Below, one piece after another: positions 23,412-32,267 of a stretch of 64,000 nucleotides of DNA. Both the position numbers and the translations under genes were made by a program. Every line of letters starts with the position of its first letter. Positions within the stretch are counted from its first letter, which is position 1. The DNA is from Desulfomicrobium sp. UBA5193 (GTDB lineage: Bacteria > Desulfobacterota > Desulfovibrionia > Desulfovibrionales > Desulfomicrobiaceae), in assembly GCA_002412965.1 (NCBI GenBank), contig DHWB01000001.1:124528-188527 (forward strand), written 5' to 3'. The notes below the pieces were generated by a model that was given only the letters and a program-made list of their open reading frames with translations, was not told the origin of the DNA and ran no database searches.

Positions 23412-24497
23412 TTAAATCAGATAGTTCTGCAGAACCATCCCCGCCGGCACCGGGGCCTTGTCCTGATAGATGTCCCAGTAGGTCTGCTTTGCCCGGCCCA
23501 GGGCCTGGTACATGGGGTGGTCCGTCTGGGCGCGCTGCTCGCCGCAGGGCGCGTTGTTCTCGTCGACCAGAACCAGGCGCTGGGCCCGGTTCAGGATGCC
23601 CGCCGTGCCGATGGAGGCGATGGCCGCGATCTCGCCTGATTCGGCCCTGGCCATGAACTCGCCGTAGGTCATGTCCCGTTCCTCGACGGCGATCCCGTCC
23701 TCGCGCAGGATGGCGCAGATGCCCTGGATCGTGACCGAAGGCAGGATCAGCGGGCTCTCGGGGATCTTGACCACGGTGCCGTCGGCCAGGGCGATGAGGC
23801 AGCAGGACGAGTCCCACTCCGTGATGCGCCGGTCCCGCAGCGGCAGGTCCAGCCGGTCGTCCAGAAAAAGGGCGGATCTGGCCTCGGGCAGAATGCTTCT
23901 GGCCTCGTCCACGGCCTTGACGCTCAAGAGATAGTTGACCCCGAGCTTCAGGTTACCCGTGCCGTTGGCGCCAACGGCACGCACGAGGTTGGGTACGACC
24001 ACGCCGCTGAACGGTTCTCCCATGTAGCGGTCGTAGGTGCAGGTCACCATGCGGATGGACGGATTCTCGGGGAAGGTCACGCCGATGGACTGGGATTCGT
24101 CCACGGTGAAGGGCCGCAGGTAGCCCTGGCTGCCCGATTCCCCCATCTTTTTCACGAAATCGGCCAGGTCCGGGCTGCGCAGATAGTGCAGGATCAGCGC
24201 CTCCAGCTCGGCTTCCGAGGGGACCATGCTCTGCTGGGCCGCGCCCAGGTTGAAGGCGATGGAGCGGCGGAAGCGCTGCAGGTTTTTGTGCAGGTTCAGG
24301 AACTGGATATGCAGGCTGCCGTCCTCGGCCGGTCCGATGAAATAGCGGATTCCCTCAAAAGCCAGACAGAGCCCGTAATGAATGGAGCGGGATACCGCCG
24401 GGACCGTGTCCGAGATGGACACCATGGTGTGGGACTTGTCTCGGAGCAGATATCTCGCCTGAAAATCAGCCCATTTGATGCCTTCGAAACCGGCCAT
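23412..24497 (-). CDS. Class IV PLP aminotransferase (branched-chain aminotransferase-like)
   Basis: A 361-residue fold-type IV PLP enzyme, longer than the IlvE encoded further on. The PLP lysine is Lys184 in NLKLGVNYLLS, matching the K-x-G-x-N-Y motif. The glutamate that contacts the pyridine nitrogen would lie in the later segment around EWDSSCCLIAL. The phosphate-binding SVTIQGICAILRE and SIGTAGI segments are also present. Branched-chain aminotransferases of the eukaryotic/IlvE-2 type are about this size, so the likely reaction is transamination between a branched-chain or related amino acid and 2-oxoglutarate. GGGAGG lies 5 bases before the ATG. The gene is solitary, between tRNA-Ala and zwf. 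Confidence 0.82.
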   Translation of the reverse strand: MAGFEGIKWADFQARYLLRDKSHTMVSISDTVPAVSRSIHYGLCLAFEGIRYFIGPAEDGSLHIQFLNLHKNLQRFRRSIAFNLGAAQQSMVPSEAELEALILHYLRSPDLADFVKKMGESGSQGYLRPFTVDESQSIGVTFPENPSIRMVTCTYDRYMGEPFSGVVVPNLVRAVGANGTGNLKLGVNYLLSVKAVDEARSILPEARSALFLDDRLDLPLRDRRITEWDSSCCLIALADGTVVKIPESPLILPSVTIQGICAILREDGIAVEERDMTYGEFMARAESGEIAAIASIGTAGILNRAQRLVLVDENNAPCGEQRAQTDHPMYQALGRAKQTYWDIYQDKAPVPAGMVLQNYLI

Positions 24498-24646
24498 GGG
24501 ACCTCCCGTGGGATGATGAGTGGTTGTCGTTGAATGCGGAACCCGGTTAGCAGCTTTGGTTCCGGACGTCGATCCATGATGCGGACGGATTGCGGTCGTT
24601 GGCGCGGGTCATCCGCTGTCCACTGGCCGCGACCGAGTCTCGGTCA

Positions 24647-26119
24647 TTATTCCGCCCTTTGCGCCGTCCTGGGACCGTGTCCGCCTGCGGGGTAGGTGTG
24701 CAGGGTCAGGCTGCGCTCCGGGCAGTCGCAGCGGTCCAGGATGGGGGTCAAAAATCCCCAGCACAGCTCCACCGCGTCCTGCCTCCAGAACAGGGTCTGG
24801 TCGCCGGTGATGCAGTCCAGCAGCACCTTGGCGTAGTCGTCCAGACGGCCGAGGGTGGAGGCCGCGCCGTAGTTGAATTCCATGGATTGTTCCTGCAGAC
24901 AGAGCCGCGTGCCCTGGCCTTTGGTCTGCACCTCCAGGCGGACCACCTCGTGCGGGTGGATGCCGATCACCAGGCGGTTGGGCGGGATGATCTCACCGTG
25001 GGTCTTGCGGAACATGGACACGGGCACGTTCTTGAACTGGACCGTGATCTCGGTGTGCTTGGCCGCCAGTCGCTTGCCCGAGCAGAGGTGGAAGGGCACG
25101 CCGTGCCAGCGCCAGTTGTCCAGATAGACCTTCATCCAGGCAAAGGTGGGCGTGGTGGAATCGGGGTGCACGCCCGGCTCCTGCAGATAGCCGGGCACGG
25201 GCTGGCCATCGACCACGCCCGGCCCGTACTGGCCGAGGATCAGCTGTTCGTCCAGGCGGGTCAGGTCCAGGGGCTTCAGGGCGCGGAAGACCTTGGAGCG
25301 TTCGTCGCGGACCAGCTCGGCCTCGAACAGGGACGGCGGCTCCATGGCGCAGAGGGAGAGGAGCATCATCATGTGGTTCTGGAACATGTCCCGCAGCACT
25401 CCGGCCTGATCGTAAAATCCGGCCCGGTGCCCGATGCCCAGGGTTTCGGCGGCGGTGATGCGGATATGGTCGATGTAGCGCCGGTTCCAGACGGGCTCGA
25501 ACAGGGCGTTGGCGAAGCGCAGCAGGAGTACGTTCTGCACGGTCTCCTTGGCCATGTAGTGGTCGATGCGGAAAATCTGGCGTTCTTCGAAGTAGCGGTG
25601 CAGGACCGTGTCGAGCTCCCGGGCCGTGGGCAGGTCGCGGCCGAAGGGCTTCTCCACGACGATGCGCACGTTCGCACCCTCCTTTTCCCGGCCAAGGCCC
25701 GCTTCGCCGAGGGTGGTGGCCAGGGGGATGTAGGCGGCAGGCGGAACGGCCAGATAGAAGAGCCGGTTTTTCTGCGTCTCACCGTCAAGCTCGACCAGGG
25801 CCGTGGACAAGGTGTAGCCCGCGTCCGCTTCGTCCGGATCGAGGCGCAGATAGCGAATCCGTGGCGCGAGGTCGGCCAGACAGGACGGGGGGACGACTCC
25901 CGCGAGTTTTTCCCCGATCAGGTTGTGATACTGTTCCCCGGTCAGGTCCTTGCGGCCCACCGCCAGAATCCGCGTGTCGTGGCTCAGGAGGTTGTTCTGG
26001 CACAGGGAGGCCAGGGCCGGGTAGATCTTGCGCATGGCCAGGTCTCCGGTCGCGCCGAAGATGACCAGGTTGACCGGGTCGGACTGGGCCGTGATGGAGC
26101 AGGAGGGTGACTCTGTCAT
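24647..26119 (-). CDS. zwf: Glucose-6-phosphate 1-dehydrogenase
   Basis: A 490-residue enzyme of normal length for Zwf. It oxidises glucose 6-phosphate to 6-phosphogluconolactone with NADP or NAD, opening the oxidative pentose phosphate path. The nucleotide-binding motif FGATGDLAMRK is at residues 21-31, the catalytic signature RIDHYMAKE has His187, and the EKPFGRDL segment (conserved EKPFG) lies just upstream. The start is set at the ATG with GGGAG upstream; the frame extends far beyond, but that part is antisense to no homologue. No 6-phosphogluconolactonase or gnd gene adjoins it. In a presumed sulfate reducer the enzyme would mainly supply NADPH and pentoses. Confidence 0.95.
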   Translation of the reverse strand: MTESPSCSITAQSDPVNLVIFGATGDLAMRKIYPALASLCQNNLLSHDTRILAVGRKDLTGEQYHNLIGEKLAGVVPPSCLADLAPRIRYLRLDPDEADAGYTLSTALVELDGETQKNRLFYLAVPPAAYIPLATTLGEAGLGREKEGANVRIVVEKPFGRDLPTARELDTVLHRYFEERQIFRIDHYMAKETVQNVLLLRFANALFEPVWNRRYIDHIRITAAETLGIGHRAGFYDQAGVLRDMFQNHMMMLLSLCAMEPPSLFEAELVRDERSKVFRALKPLDLTRLDEQLILGQYGPGVVDGQPVPGYLQEPGVHPDSTTPTFAWMKVYLDNWRWHGVPFHLCSGKRLAAKHTEITVQFKNVPVSMFRKTHGEIIPPNRLVIGIHPHEVVRLEVQTKGQGTRLCLQEQSMEFNYGAASTLGRLDDYAKVLLDCITGDQTLFWRQDAVELCWGFLTPILDRCDCPERSLTLHTYPAGGHGPRTAQRAE

Positions 26120-26177
26120 GGAACTCCCGTGGAGAGGGGTCAGGGTTTTGAAGTTCCAGAAATAGCAGGACGAAGCC

Positions 26178-26217
26178 AAAAGGCAAGCCCCGGCCGCGTT
26201 GCCGGGGCGGGCCTTTT
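26178..26217. terminator. Bidirectional-type terminator between EamA and zwf genes
   Basis: A strong stem of AAAAGGC, GCCCCGGC and complementary arms ends in TTTT on both strands. It sits just after the EamA stop codon, on the minus strand, and ends the hydantoinase-EamA transcription unit before zwf. Confidence 0.8.
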
Positions 26218-26226
26218 GACGCCGCG

Positions 26227-27123
26227 TCAGCGGAAGAACAGGGCCACTCCGGCCAGGGTGACCAGCGCGCCGACGAGGCTGCGCCGGGAGACCTTGTGCC
26301 CGCTTAAGTGAGCCAGGCCCAGCGCGAAGAGGGGGCTGACCGAGATGAGGGTTTGGGCGATGGCCGCGCTGGTCAGCTTGAGGGAGGCCTGTTGCAGCCA
26401 GATGCCCAGGAACGTGCCCAGAAATACGGCCAGGGTGAAGAGCAGCCAGCCGTTTCGGGCCGTGCCGATGGCCCGCCAGGAATCGCGGCGCAGGATCAGA
26501 TCCGGCTTCAGCAGCGGCAGGACGGTCCACAGAACGAGGCTGGCGGCGGCCAGTCGGACCAGGGCGGCCCAGAGTGGAGTGATGGAGGTGCTGACCATGA
26601 CCTGCCGCGACATGACCATGCCTCCCGCCTGGCACAGGGCGGCCAGGGTGGCGAAGCCGATGCCCGGCAGGTTCGGCCGCCCCTGGGGCCGGTGTTCCGT
26701 GACCACCCAGAGGATGCCGCTCATGGTCAGGAAGATGCCCGTCCAGGCCCAGAAGCCGATGGCCTCTTCCAGGAAGCACAGGGCCAGGACGCCGGTCAGC
26801 GGCGGGGCCAGGGATTCGATCAGGAGGGTCTGGCTGGGGCCGACGCGCTTTATGGCCGAGAAGTAGGCGCTGTCACCGATGCTGATGCCGACCACGCCGC
26901 TGCCCGCGAGCCACATCCACTGCGAGGTGGTCAGGGTCGGGACCGCGTCGCCGAGGAGAAGGACGGTCAGGCCGAGCATCAGGACAGCGAGCGACCCTTT
27001 GATCAGGTTCAGGAAGAGGGCCGGCGCCTGGTTGCCGGTGCGGGCGTAGAGAAAGGTGGCGATAGCCCAGATGAAGGCGGCCGAAAGAGCCGCGATTTCT
27101 CCGGCAAAGGGCGCTGTCGTCAT
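26227..27123 (-). CDS. EamA/DMT-family transporter
   Basis: A 298-residue inner-membrane protein with ten predicted hydrophobic helices arranged as two EamA repeats (about residues 8-140 and 150-290). The repeat signatures AAFIWAIATFLYARTG and LAVFLGTFLGIWLQQASLK are visible. Drug/metabolite transporters of this type usually export amino acids or other small metabolites; the substrate is unknown. Its ATG overlaps the stop of the upstream 109-residue gene (ATGA), so both belong to the operon headed by the hydantoinase-like gene. A product of that enzyme may be the cargo, but this is only a contextual suggestion. Confidence 0.85.
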   Translation of the reverse strand: MTTAPFAGEIAALSAAFIWAIATFLYARTGNQAPALFLNLIKGSLAVLMLGLTVLLLGDAVPTLTTSQWMWLAGSGVVGISIGDSAYFSAIKRVGPSQTLLIESLAPPLTGVLALCFLEEAIGFWAWTGIFLTMSGILWVVTEHRPQGRPNLPGIGFATLAALCQAGGMVMSRQVMVSTSITPLWAALVRLAAASLVLWTVLPLLKPDLILRRDSWRAIGTARNGWLLFTLAVFLGTFLGIWLQQASLKLTSAAIAQTLISVSPLFALGLAHLSGHKVSRRSLVGALVTLAGVALFFR

Positions 27124-27449
27124 GCCTGGGGCAGAAACCCGGTCTGATTGGCGAAGAAGAATTTCGTGTCGAACGGACCGAAGCTGCCGGTTTCGGCCAT
27201 CAGGGTGAAGTACTCGACCCGGCCGTAGCGGCGGGTCAGGTGCTCGCGCACGCCCATGCGCTCGTAGTATTCGGATTTGAGGATGGGCCGCTCGCTTTCC
27301 GTCAGGTCATAGACCGCGTCCTCGACTTCGGCCCAGGCGTGGATCACGTAGCCCGCATCGGCGGGCAGCCAGGCGTGGACGACCTCGGCCAGCTCGCTCT
27401 CGCTGCATATCTCCATGGCCGCTGCAAAGCATTGTTCCCTGAAATGCAT
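27120..27449 (-). CDS. Conserved-looking hypothetical protein, 109 residues
   Basis: I do not recognise the family. It is a small soluble acidic protein with a compact aromatic-rich core (HAWLPADAGYVIHAWAEVED, then RVEYFTLMAETGSFGPFD). The H-A-W repeat pattern with VYDLTES resembles the arrangement in small transglutaminase-like or calcium-binding domains, but no catalytic cysteine can be placed with confidence. The ATG has AAGGAG 5 bases upstream and lies just after the hydantoinase stop. The stop overlaps the EamA start. Tight packing between the two genes suggests a shared function. Confidence 0.7.
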   Translation of the reverse strand: MHFREQCFAAAMEICSESELAEVVHAWLPADAGYVIHAWAEVEDAVYDLTESERPILKSEYYERMGVREHLTRRYGRVEYFTLMAETGSFGPFDTKFFFANQTGFLPQA

Positions 27450-27451
27450 GT

Positions 27452-29116
27452 TCACTCCTTGCTGATGATGGTGTCCATAAAGGCCGCGCCCAAGGCGTTG
27501 CCGACTTCGTAATGTTCCGGAAAGACCGCTTCGGTGCCAAGCCTCGCGGCCACCTCGGGCAGCAGGTACGGGGCGGCCGCGCCGATGCCGATGATCCGGG
27601 GGCGGACCCGGATTGTGATGTCGAGGAGCGCGTTGGGCTCGGCCTGATGTAAAAATCCGGCCAGGGCCGGTCCGACCTCGCGGTTGCCGAGGGCGCAGAG
27701 GATGGTGGTGGCGATGGTCGAGTACGCTTTTTCCAGCACCTGCCTGCAGAACGCTTCCGGAGCGAGGCCGAGCAGGCCGGAGAGCACGCGCGCCCCTTCC
27801 TGTGCGGGTCTGGCGTTGCCCAGGTTGAGGCGGCCGAGCACGTGCAGGGCGTCCGTGGGCGTGAAGCCGCAGGTGATGACCTGCCGCGCCCCCTGCAGCC
27901 GGGCGATGGCCTTCTCCAGTCTGGATTCGGCCATGGCCAATTCCTGACGCAGCCGCCAGGGCGTGGCCGGCCCATTTTTTGCGAGCCAGCTCAGGACCTG
28001 GTTGTCTCCGGGCTCAACGCCGGGGGCCAGCTGCACGCACTGGCCGCGCAGGTCCGCGCCGAGCCAGACCTCGGGGCGCTCCATGGCTTCAAGGTCCGTG
28101 CCGCCGAGATGGAGGTGGGCCTGGGACATGGGCACGACGCGGGCCGGACCGAGGGAAAAGGCGCCGTTTTCGACGCGCACCAGGCTGTCGCCGCCAAGGC
28201 CCACGGTGTACATCTCCACGGCCCGCACATGGGTGCGCCAGGAGCCGATGGTCATGCCCTCTTCGCGGATGACGGGACTCCCGTCGCGGATGAGGGTGAT
28301 GTCCGTGGTCGTGCCGCCGACGTCCACGATCAGGGCCGTCCCGCCCGCGGCGGCGCGGACGCCGAACAGGGCCGTGGCCGCCGGCCCGCTGGCCACGGTG
28401 GCCGAAGAGTTGCGCAGGGCTTGGTCCAGATCCATGCTGCGGCAGTCTCCGCGCACGATGCGCACCGGGCAGGACAGGCCAAGGCGCTGCATGGACTGGG
28501 CGATGCTGTGCAGAAAGGCCCGCATGACCGGCAGCAGGCGCGCGTTCAGCACGGCCGTGGCGGCGCGCTCCTGCATGCCGGGGCGGGAGCTGGCCTGATG
28601 GGAGCAGAACACGGGCTTGGGATCGAGCAGCTCGACGGCCTTGGCCGCGATCAGCTCGTGGGTCGGGTCCTCGAAGGCGAGCAGGGCGCAGACGGCATAG
28701 GCGTCCACATGTCCCTTCATTTTGGCGATGCCCTGGAGCAGGAATTCCATGCCCAGGGGCTCGGCCTCCACTCCCTTGGCCTTGTGCCCGCCGGGGATGA
28801 AACGCATGTCCGCCGCCGGAATGTGCAGGCGGTTGTCGTGGCCGATCACGAAAAGTCCGACCTCCGCGCCCTTGTCCTCGACCAGGGCGTTGGTGGCCAG
28901 GGTGGTGGACACGGTGATGAGCCCGATGCGCTCCGGAGTCACGGCCGAGCGTGTCAGCACCTCTTCCATGCCCCGGCCGATGGCCAGCGCCGGATCATGG
29001 GCCGTGGTCGGCACCTTGGCGCTGGCCATGACCCGTCCGGAACTCCGGTCGAGAACAACCGCGTCGGTGTAGGTGCCGCCGGTGTCGATGCCGATGACAT
29101 ACGATGGTGTGGACAT
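27452..29116 (-). CDS. Hydantoinase/oxoprolinase A-type protein
   Basis: A 554-residue protein of the hydantoinase A/oxoprolinase family (ASKHA fold). Phosphate-1 motif GIDTGGTYTDAVVLD begins the chain (residues 9-23), STTLATNALVEDKGAEVGL follows, and the central phosphate-2/adenosine part has VDVGGTTTDI. These enzymes couple ATP hydrolysis to opening of cyclic amides such as 5-oxoproline or hydantoins. The B subunit usually needed is absent here, so the substrate is uncertain; single-subunit relatives include acetone-carboxylase-like proteins. The start is set at the ATG with AAGGA upstream. It heads a minus-strand operon with the 109-residue protein and EamA transporter, and diverges from the 2-oxoacid oxidoreductase genes. 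Confidence 0.85.
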   Translation of the reverse strand: MSTPSYVIGIDTGGTYTDAVVLDRSSGRVMASAKVPTTAHDPALAIGRGMEEVLTRSAVTPERIGLITVSTTLATNALVEDKGAEVGLFVIGHDNRLHIPAADMRFIPGGHKAKGVEAEPLGMEFLLQGIAKMKGHVDAYAVCALLAFEDPTHELIAAKAVELLDPKPVFCSHQASSRPGMQERAATAVLNARLLPVMRAFLHSIAQSMQRLGLSCPVRIVRGDCRSMDLDQALRNSSATVASGPAATALFGVRAAAGGTALIVDVGGTTTDITLIRDGSPVIREEGMTIGSWRTHVRAVEMYTVGLGGDSLVRVENGAFSLGPARVVPMSQAHLHLGGTDLEAMERPEVWLGADLRGQCVQLAPGVEPGDNQVLSWLAKNGPATPWRLRQELAMAESRLEKAIARLQGARQVITCGFTPTDALHVLGRLNLGNARPAQEGARVLSGLLGLAPEAFCRQVLEKAYSTIATTILCALGNREVGPALAGFLHQAEPNALLDITIRVRPRIIGIGAAAPYLLPEVAARLGTEAVFPEHYEVGNALGAAFMDTIISKE

Positions 29117-29205
29117 GAAAAATTCCTTCAAGGATGTGTCTTCAGACGCGACTGCCTTAAGTATTTCCCCGTCCCCCGTCCAGCGTCTCGGCAACGCCTT
29201 GGGCG

Positions 29206-29234
29206 AACCGCCGCATGCCCGGGGTGCGGCGGTT
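29206..29234. promoter_or_regulatory. 10-bp perfect hairpin in divergent intergenic region
   Basis: AACCGCCGCA and TGCGGCGGTT flank a 9-nt loop between the hydantoinase and 2-oxoacid oxidoreductase starts. There is no T tract, so it is not a terminator. It could be an operator or an RNA structure in the leader of either divergent gene. Confidence 0.35.
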
Positions 29235-29352
29235 GCGTCACGAACGGCGCTGGGTGGTTGTCTCCACCGTCAAAATATGCAACCAGTGAGAGTATTGAAA
29301 TTCATCCCGCGCGGAGTGGCCGCGCCCATGGGGAAGAACCAAGGAGATATTT

Positions 29353-31047
29353 GTGCGTGACGCAATAGATTTGATCATGGGAGGGGAGGCCGGCCAGGGT
29401 CTGGATACCGTGGCCGGGCTGCTGGGAAAGGCCGTGGTCCGCTCCGGCTGGCACCTGCTCGCGGCCCAGCACGTCATGTCCCGGGTGCGCGGGGGGCATA
29501 ACAATTTTCGGGTGCGCATCGGCTCAGGGCCGGTGCTGGGCCCGCCGGACACCTTCCACCTGCTGGCGGCCATGAGTCGGGAGAGCGTGGATCTGCATCG
29601 GGACAAGCTGGAAGCGCAGGCCGTCATCCTGGTCGACGCCGCCTGGGAAATGCCTGCCGAGGCGGGGCTGCTCGGCATCCCCTTTGCCGAACTGGCTCCG
29701 CGTCCGGTTTTCCGCAGCGTGGTCTTGCTCGGCGTGCTCGGTGCCATGCTCGGGATCGAGGCCGCCATGCTGCGGGATCAGCTCTCGGATCAGTTCAAGT
29801 CCAAGGGCGACCAGATCGTGGCCAGCAACCTGGACGTGCTGGCGGCGTCCATGAAGTGGGCCGGGGAACATGCGCCCCGCTTGTCCATGCCTGAAGCCAC
29901 GGGCCCTGCCGGGCGGCTGACCATGGACGGCAATCAGGCCATCGTGCTCGGAGCGCTGGCCGCCGGCGTGCGATTTTGCGGGTATTATCCCATGTCTCCG
30001 GCGACCACCATCGCCGAAGGCCTGGTCCAGTCCGCCGTGGACATGGGCGTGGTGGTGGAGCAGGCCGAGGACGAGATCGCGGCCGCGAACATGGCGCTCG
30101 GCGCGGCCTATGCCGGGGCGCGGAGCATCGTGCCCACCTCGGGCGGCGGCTTCGCCCTCATGACCGAGGCCGTCAGTTTGTCCGGAGTCATGGAGATGCC
30201 CGTGGTATTTGTCGTGGTGCAGCGCCCCGGCCCGGCCACGGGGCTGGCCACGCGCACGGAGCAGGCGGATCTGGATCTGGTCCTGTACGCCGGTCACGGC
30301 GAATTCCCGCGCGCCATCCTGGCCCCGACGAATGTCGGTGATTGCTTTTACCTCACGCACAAGGCGTTTGACTTGGCCGAAAAAAGCCAGGGGCCGGTGT
30401 TCGTGCTCTCGGACCAGTATCTGGCCAGCGCCGCCCGGTCCGTGGACCCTTTCGATCTGGAGAGCCTCCCGCCGGTCGCGACTCCCGACCTGTCCGATTT
30501 CGATTCCGAAAACTACCGCCGCTACAACTGGTCCGCGCCCGTTTCGCCCCGGCGCATTCCCGGACACGGGCAGAGCCTGGTCCTGGCCGACTCCCACGAG
30601 CACAACGAGGCCGGGCACATCATCGAGGCCGGGGACATCCGGGTGCGCATGCAGGACAAGCGTCTGGCCAAGAACGACGTGCTGTTGCGCGAAGTCCTGC
30701 CGCCGGAATATCTTGGCGCGGATGCCCCGGCGCTGCTCCTGGTGGGCTGGGGCTCCTCGTGCGAAGTGCTGCGGGAGGTCCTCGGCCTGCTCACGGCTCG
30801 CGGGGTCAAGGCCGGCTTGCTGAGCTTCGGTCAGGTCTGGCCGCTGGTTCCGGAGACCTTTCTGGCGCGCCTTGAGGCAGCGGCAACAGTGGTCGCGGTG
30901 GAGGGCAACAGCACCGCCCAGTTCGTGGGACTGCTGCGCAAGACCACGGGCTTTCACATTCAAAACACCGTGCTGCGCTACGACGGCCGGGCCCTGACGG
31001 CCGGATACGTGATGGAAGGTCTGCAGCCCATCCTGGAGGCTTTATGA
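29353..31047 (+). CDS. 2-oxoacid:ferredoxin oxidoreductase, fused gamma-alpha subunit
   Basis: A 564-residue subunit of the KorA type. The gamma domain comes first (GGEAGQGLDTVAGLLGKA, residues 10-27; SRVRGGHNNFRVRIGSG), followed from about residue 195 by the alpha pyruvate-ferredoxin-oxidoreductase domain (YYPMSPATTIAEG, EQAEDEIAAANMALGAAYAG, PTSGGGFALMTEA) and the C-terminal transketolase-like part. With the beta subunit it makes or uses acyl-CoA, CO2 and reduced ferredoxin from a 2-oxoacid such as 2-oxoglutarate or a branched-chain keto acid. The GTG start has AAGGAG 6 bases upstream. The stop overlaps the beta-subunit start (ATGA). No separate ferredoxin subunit follows, as in other two-gene members of this class. 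Confidence 0.9.
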   Translation: MRDAIDLIMGGEAGQGLDTVAGLLGKAVVRSGWHLLAAQHVMSRVRGGHNNFRVRIGSGPVLGPPDTFHLLAAMSRESVDLHRDKLEAQAVILVDAAWEMPAEAGLLGIPFAELAPRPVFRSVVLLGVLGAMLGIEAAMLRDQLSDQFKSKGDQIVASNLDVLAASMKWAGEHAPRLSMPEATGPAGRLTMDGNQAIVLGALAAGVRFCGYYPMSPATTIAEGLVQSAVDMGVVVEQAEDEIAAANMALGAAYAGARSIVPTSGGGFALMTEAVSLSGVMEMPVVFVVVQRPGPATGLATRTEQADLDLVLYAGHGEFPRAILAPTNVGDCFYLTHKAFDLAEKSQGPVFVLSDQYLASAARSVDPFDLESLPPVATPDLSDFDSENYRRYNWSAPVSPRRIPGHGQSLVLADSHEHNEAGHIIEAGDIRVRMQDKRLAKNDVLLREVLPPEYLGADAPALLLVGWGSSCEVLREVLGLLTARGVKAGLLSFGQVWPLVPETFLARLEAAATVVAVEGNSTAQFVGLLRKTTGFHIQNTVLRYDGRALTAGYVMEGLQPILEAL

Positions 31048-31889
31048 TCGACGCCAAAACCTACGGCGAATACGTGACCAGCTGGTGCCCCGGCTGCGGC
31101 AACCATGACGTTCTCCTGGCGGTCAAGGACGCCCTGGCGCGTCAGGATCTTTTGCCCCATCAATTCGTCATGGTCTCGGGCATCGGGCAGGCGGCCAAGA
31201 CCGTGCATTACCTCAAATGCAACGGCTTCAACGGTCTGCATGGCCGCGCCCTGTCTCCGGCCCAGGCCATCAAGCTGGCCAATCCGGAGATGACCGTGCT
31301 GGTGGAATCGGGCGACGGATGCACCTACGGAGAGGGCGGAAACCATTTCCTGGCGGCCATCCGCCGCAACGTGAACATCACCCTCATCGTGCATGACAAT
31401 CAGATATACGGTCTGACCAAGGGCCAATCGAGTCCCACGACCATGACCGGGCATGTGACCAAGAACAACCCCCTCGGAGTGGTCGATCAGCCTTTCAATC
31501 CGGTGGCCGTGGCCGTGGCCATGCGCGCCGGGTTCGTGGCCCGGACCTTTTCGGGCTTTCGCGAACACGCCGTGGAGACCATCATCCAGGCCATGCAACA
31601 TCCCGGCTTTGCCCTGGTGGACATGCACTCGCCCTGCATCTCCTTCAACAAGGTCAACACCTTCGCCTGGTACAAAAGCAGGTGCAGGGAGGTGAGCCAC
31701 GATCCGCGCGACTGGGCCGCCGCCATGACCGTGGCCTCGACCTTCGGGGAGGAGATTCCCATCGGCATCCTGTACCGCGAAGAGCGGCCGTCCAAGGACG
31801 CGGTGCTCCCGCAATGCCGCGAAGGGGCGCTCTATAGACGGTCCGTGGACATGGAGAGCGTGCGGCGGCGGATGCTGGCCTACGCCTGA
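31044..31889 (+). CDS. 2-oxoacid:ferredoxin oxidoreductase beta subunit
   Basis: A 281-residue thiamine-diphosphate-binding subunit. It has SWCPGCGNHDVL near the N-terminus (cluster/ThDP cysteines), and GDGCTYGEGGNH with DNQIYGLTKGQSSPT supplying the Mg-ThDP site. It pairs with the overlapping gamma-alpha gene to decarboxylate a 2-oxoacid and pass electrons to ferredoxin. KorB-type proteins are about 270-290 residues, so it is full length. The C-terminus contains HDPRDWAAAMTVA, typical of archaeal and deltaproteobacterial 2-oxoglutarate or 2-oxoisovalerate enzymes. The exact substrate cannot be set from sequence alone. Confidence 0.9.
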   Translation: MIDAKTYGEYVTSWCPGCGNHDVLLAVKDALARQDLLPHQFVMVSGIGQAAKTVHYLKCNGFNGLHGRALSPAQAIKLANPEMTVLVESGDGCTYGEGGNHFLAAIRRNVNITLIVHDNQIYGLTKGQSSPTTMTGHVTKNNPLGVVDQPFNPVAVAVAMRAGFVARTFSGFREHAVETIIQAMQHPGFALVDMHSPCISFNKVNTFAWYKSRCREVSHDPRDWAAAMTVASTFGEEIPIGILYREERPSKDAVLPQCREGALYRRSVDMESVRRRMLAYA

Positions 31890-31958
31890 TCATCCGGCCG
31901 TCTTGCCAAGTGACGGGCATCCGGGTAGGGCCACAAAAAAAACATGAAGGAGAATTCC

Positions 31959-32240
31959 ATGGCCAAAGCACGTGCCCGTCACATTCTGGTGGCAACCGAA
32001 GAGGTTTGCCTGGCTCTGAAAAAGAAGATCACTGAAGAAGGCGGAGATTTCGCCTCTGTTGCCCGCGAATATTCCCAGTGCCCGTCCGGCAAGCGCGGCG
32101 GCGACCTGGGCATGTTCGGCCCTGGTCAGATGGTGCCCGAGTTCGACCATGTCTGCTTCAACGAAGCCGTCGGCGTCGTGCACGGCCCGGTCAAGACCCA
32201 GTTCGGCTACCACCTGGTGGAAGTGACCGAGCGCTCCTGA
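31959..32240 (+). CDS. Parvulin-type peptidyl-prolyl isomerase
   Basis: A 93-residue stand-alone parvulin of PpiC type. Family motifs cover the whole chain: ARHILVATEE at the start, DFASVAREYSQCPSGKRGGD in the middle, LGMFGPGQMVPEF and QFGYHLVEVTER at the end. It catalyses cis-trans isomerisation of peptidyl-prolyl bonds in the cytoplasm; no signal peptide is present. The chosen ATG has AAGGAG 6 bases upstream; the alternative 5 codons earlier contains the ribosome site itself. It is followed by a terminator and the 76-bp palindrome. E. coli PpiC (93 residues) is nearly identical in size. Confidence 0.92.
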   Translation: MAKARARHILVATEEVCLALKKKITEEGGDFASVAREYSQCPSGKRGGDLGMFGPGQMVPEFDHVCFNEAVGVVHGPVKTQFGYHLVEVTERS

Positions 32241-32267
32241 GCAGAGGGCGCCGAGCCTGTCTGTGGA

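Noticed and set aside
24647..26779. Extension of zwf to a 710-codon frame
   Set aside because: The extra 220 codons are antisense to the EamA gene and cross a terminator; the ATG at 26119 has a good ribosome site and starts the conserved protein.
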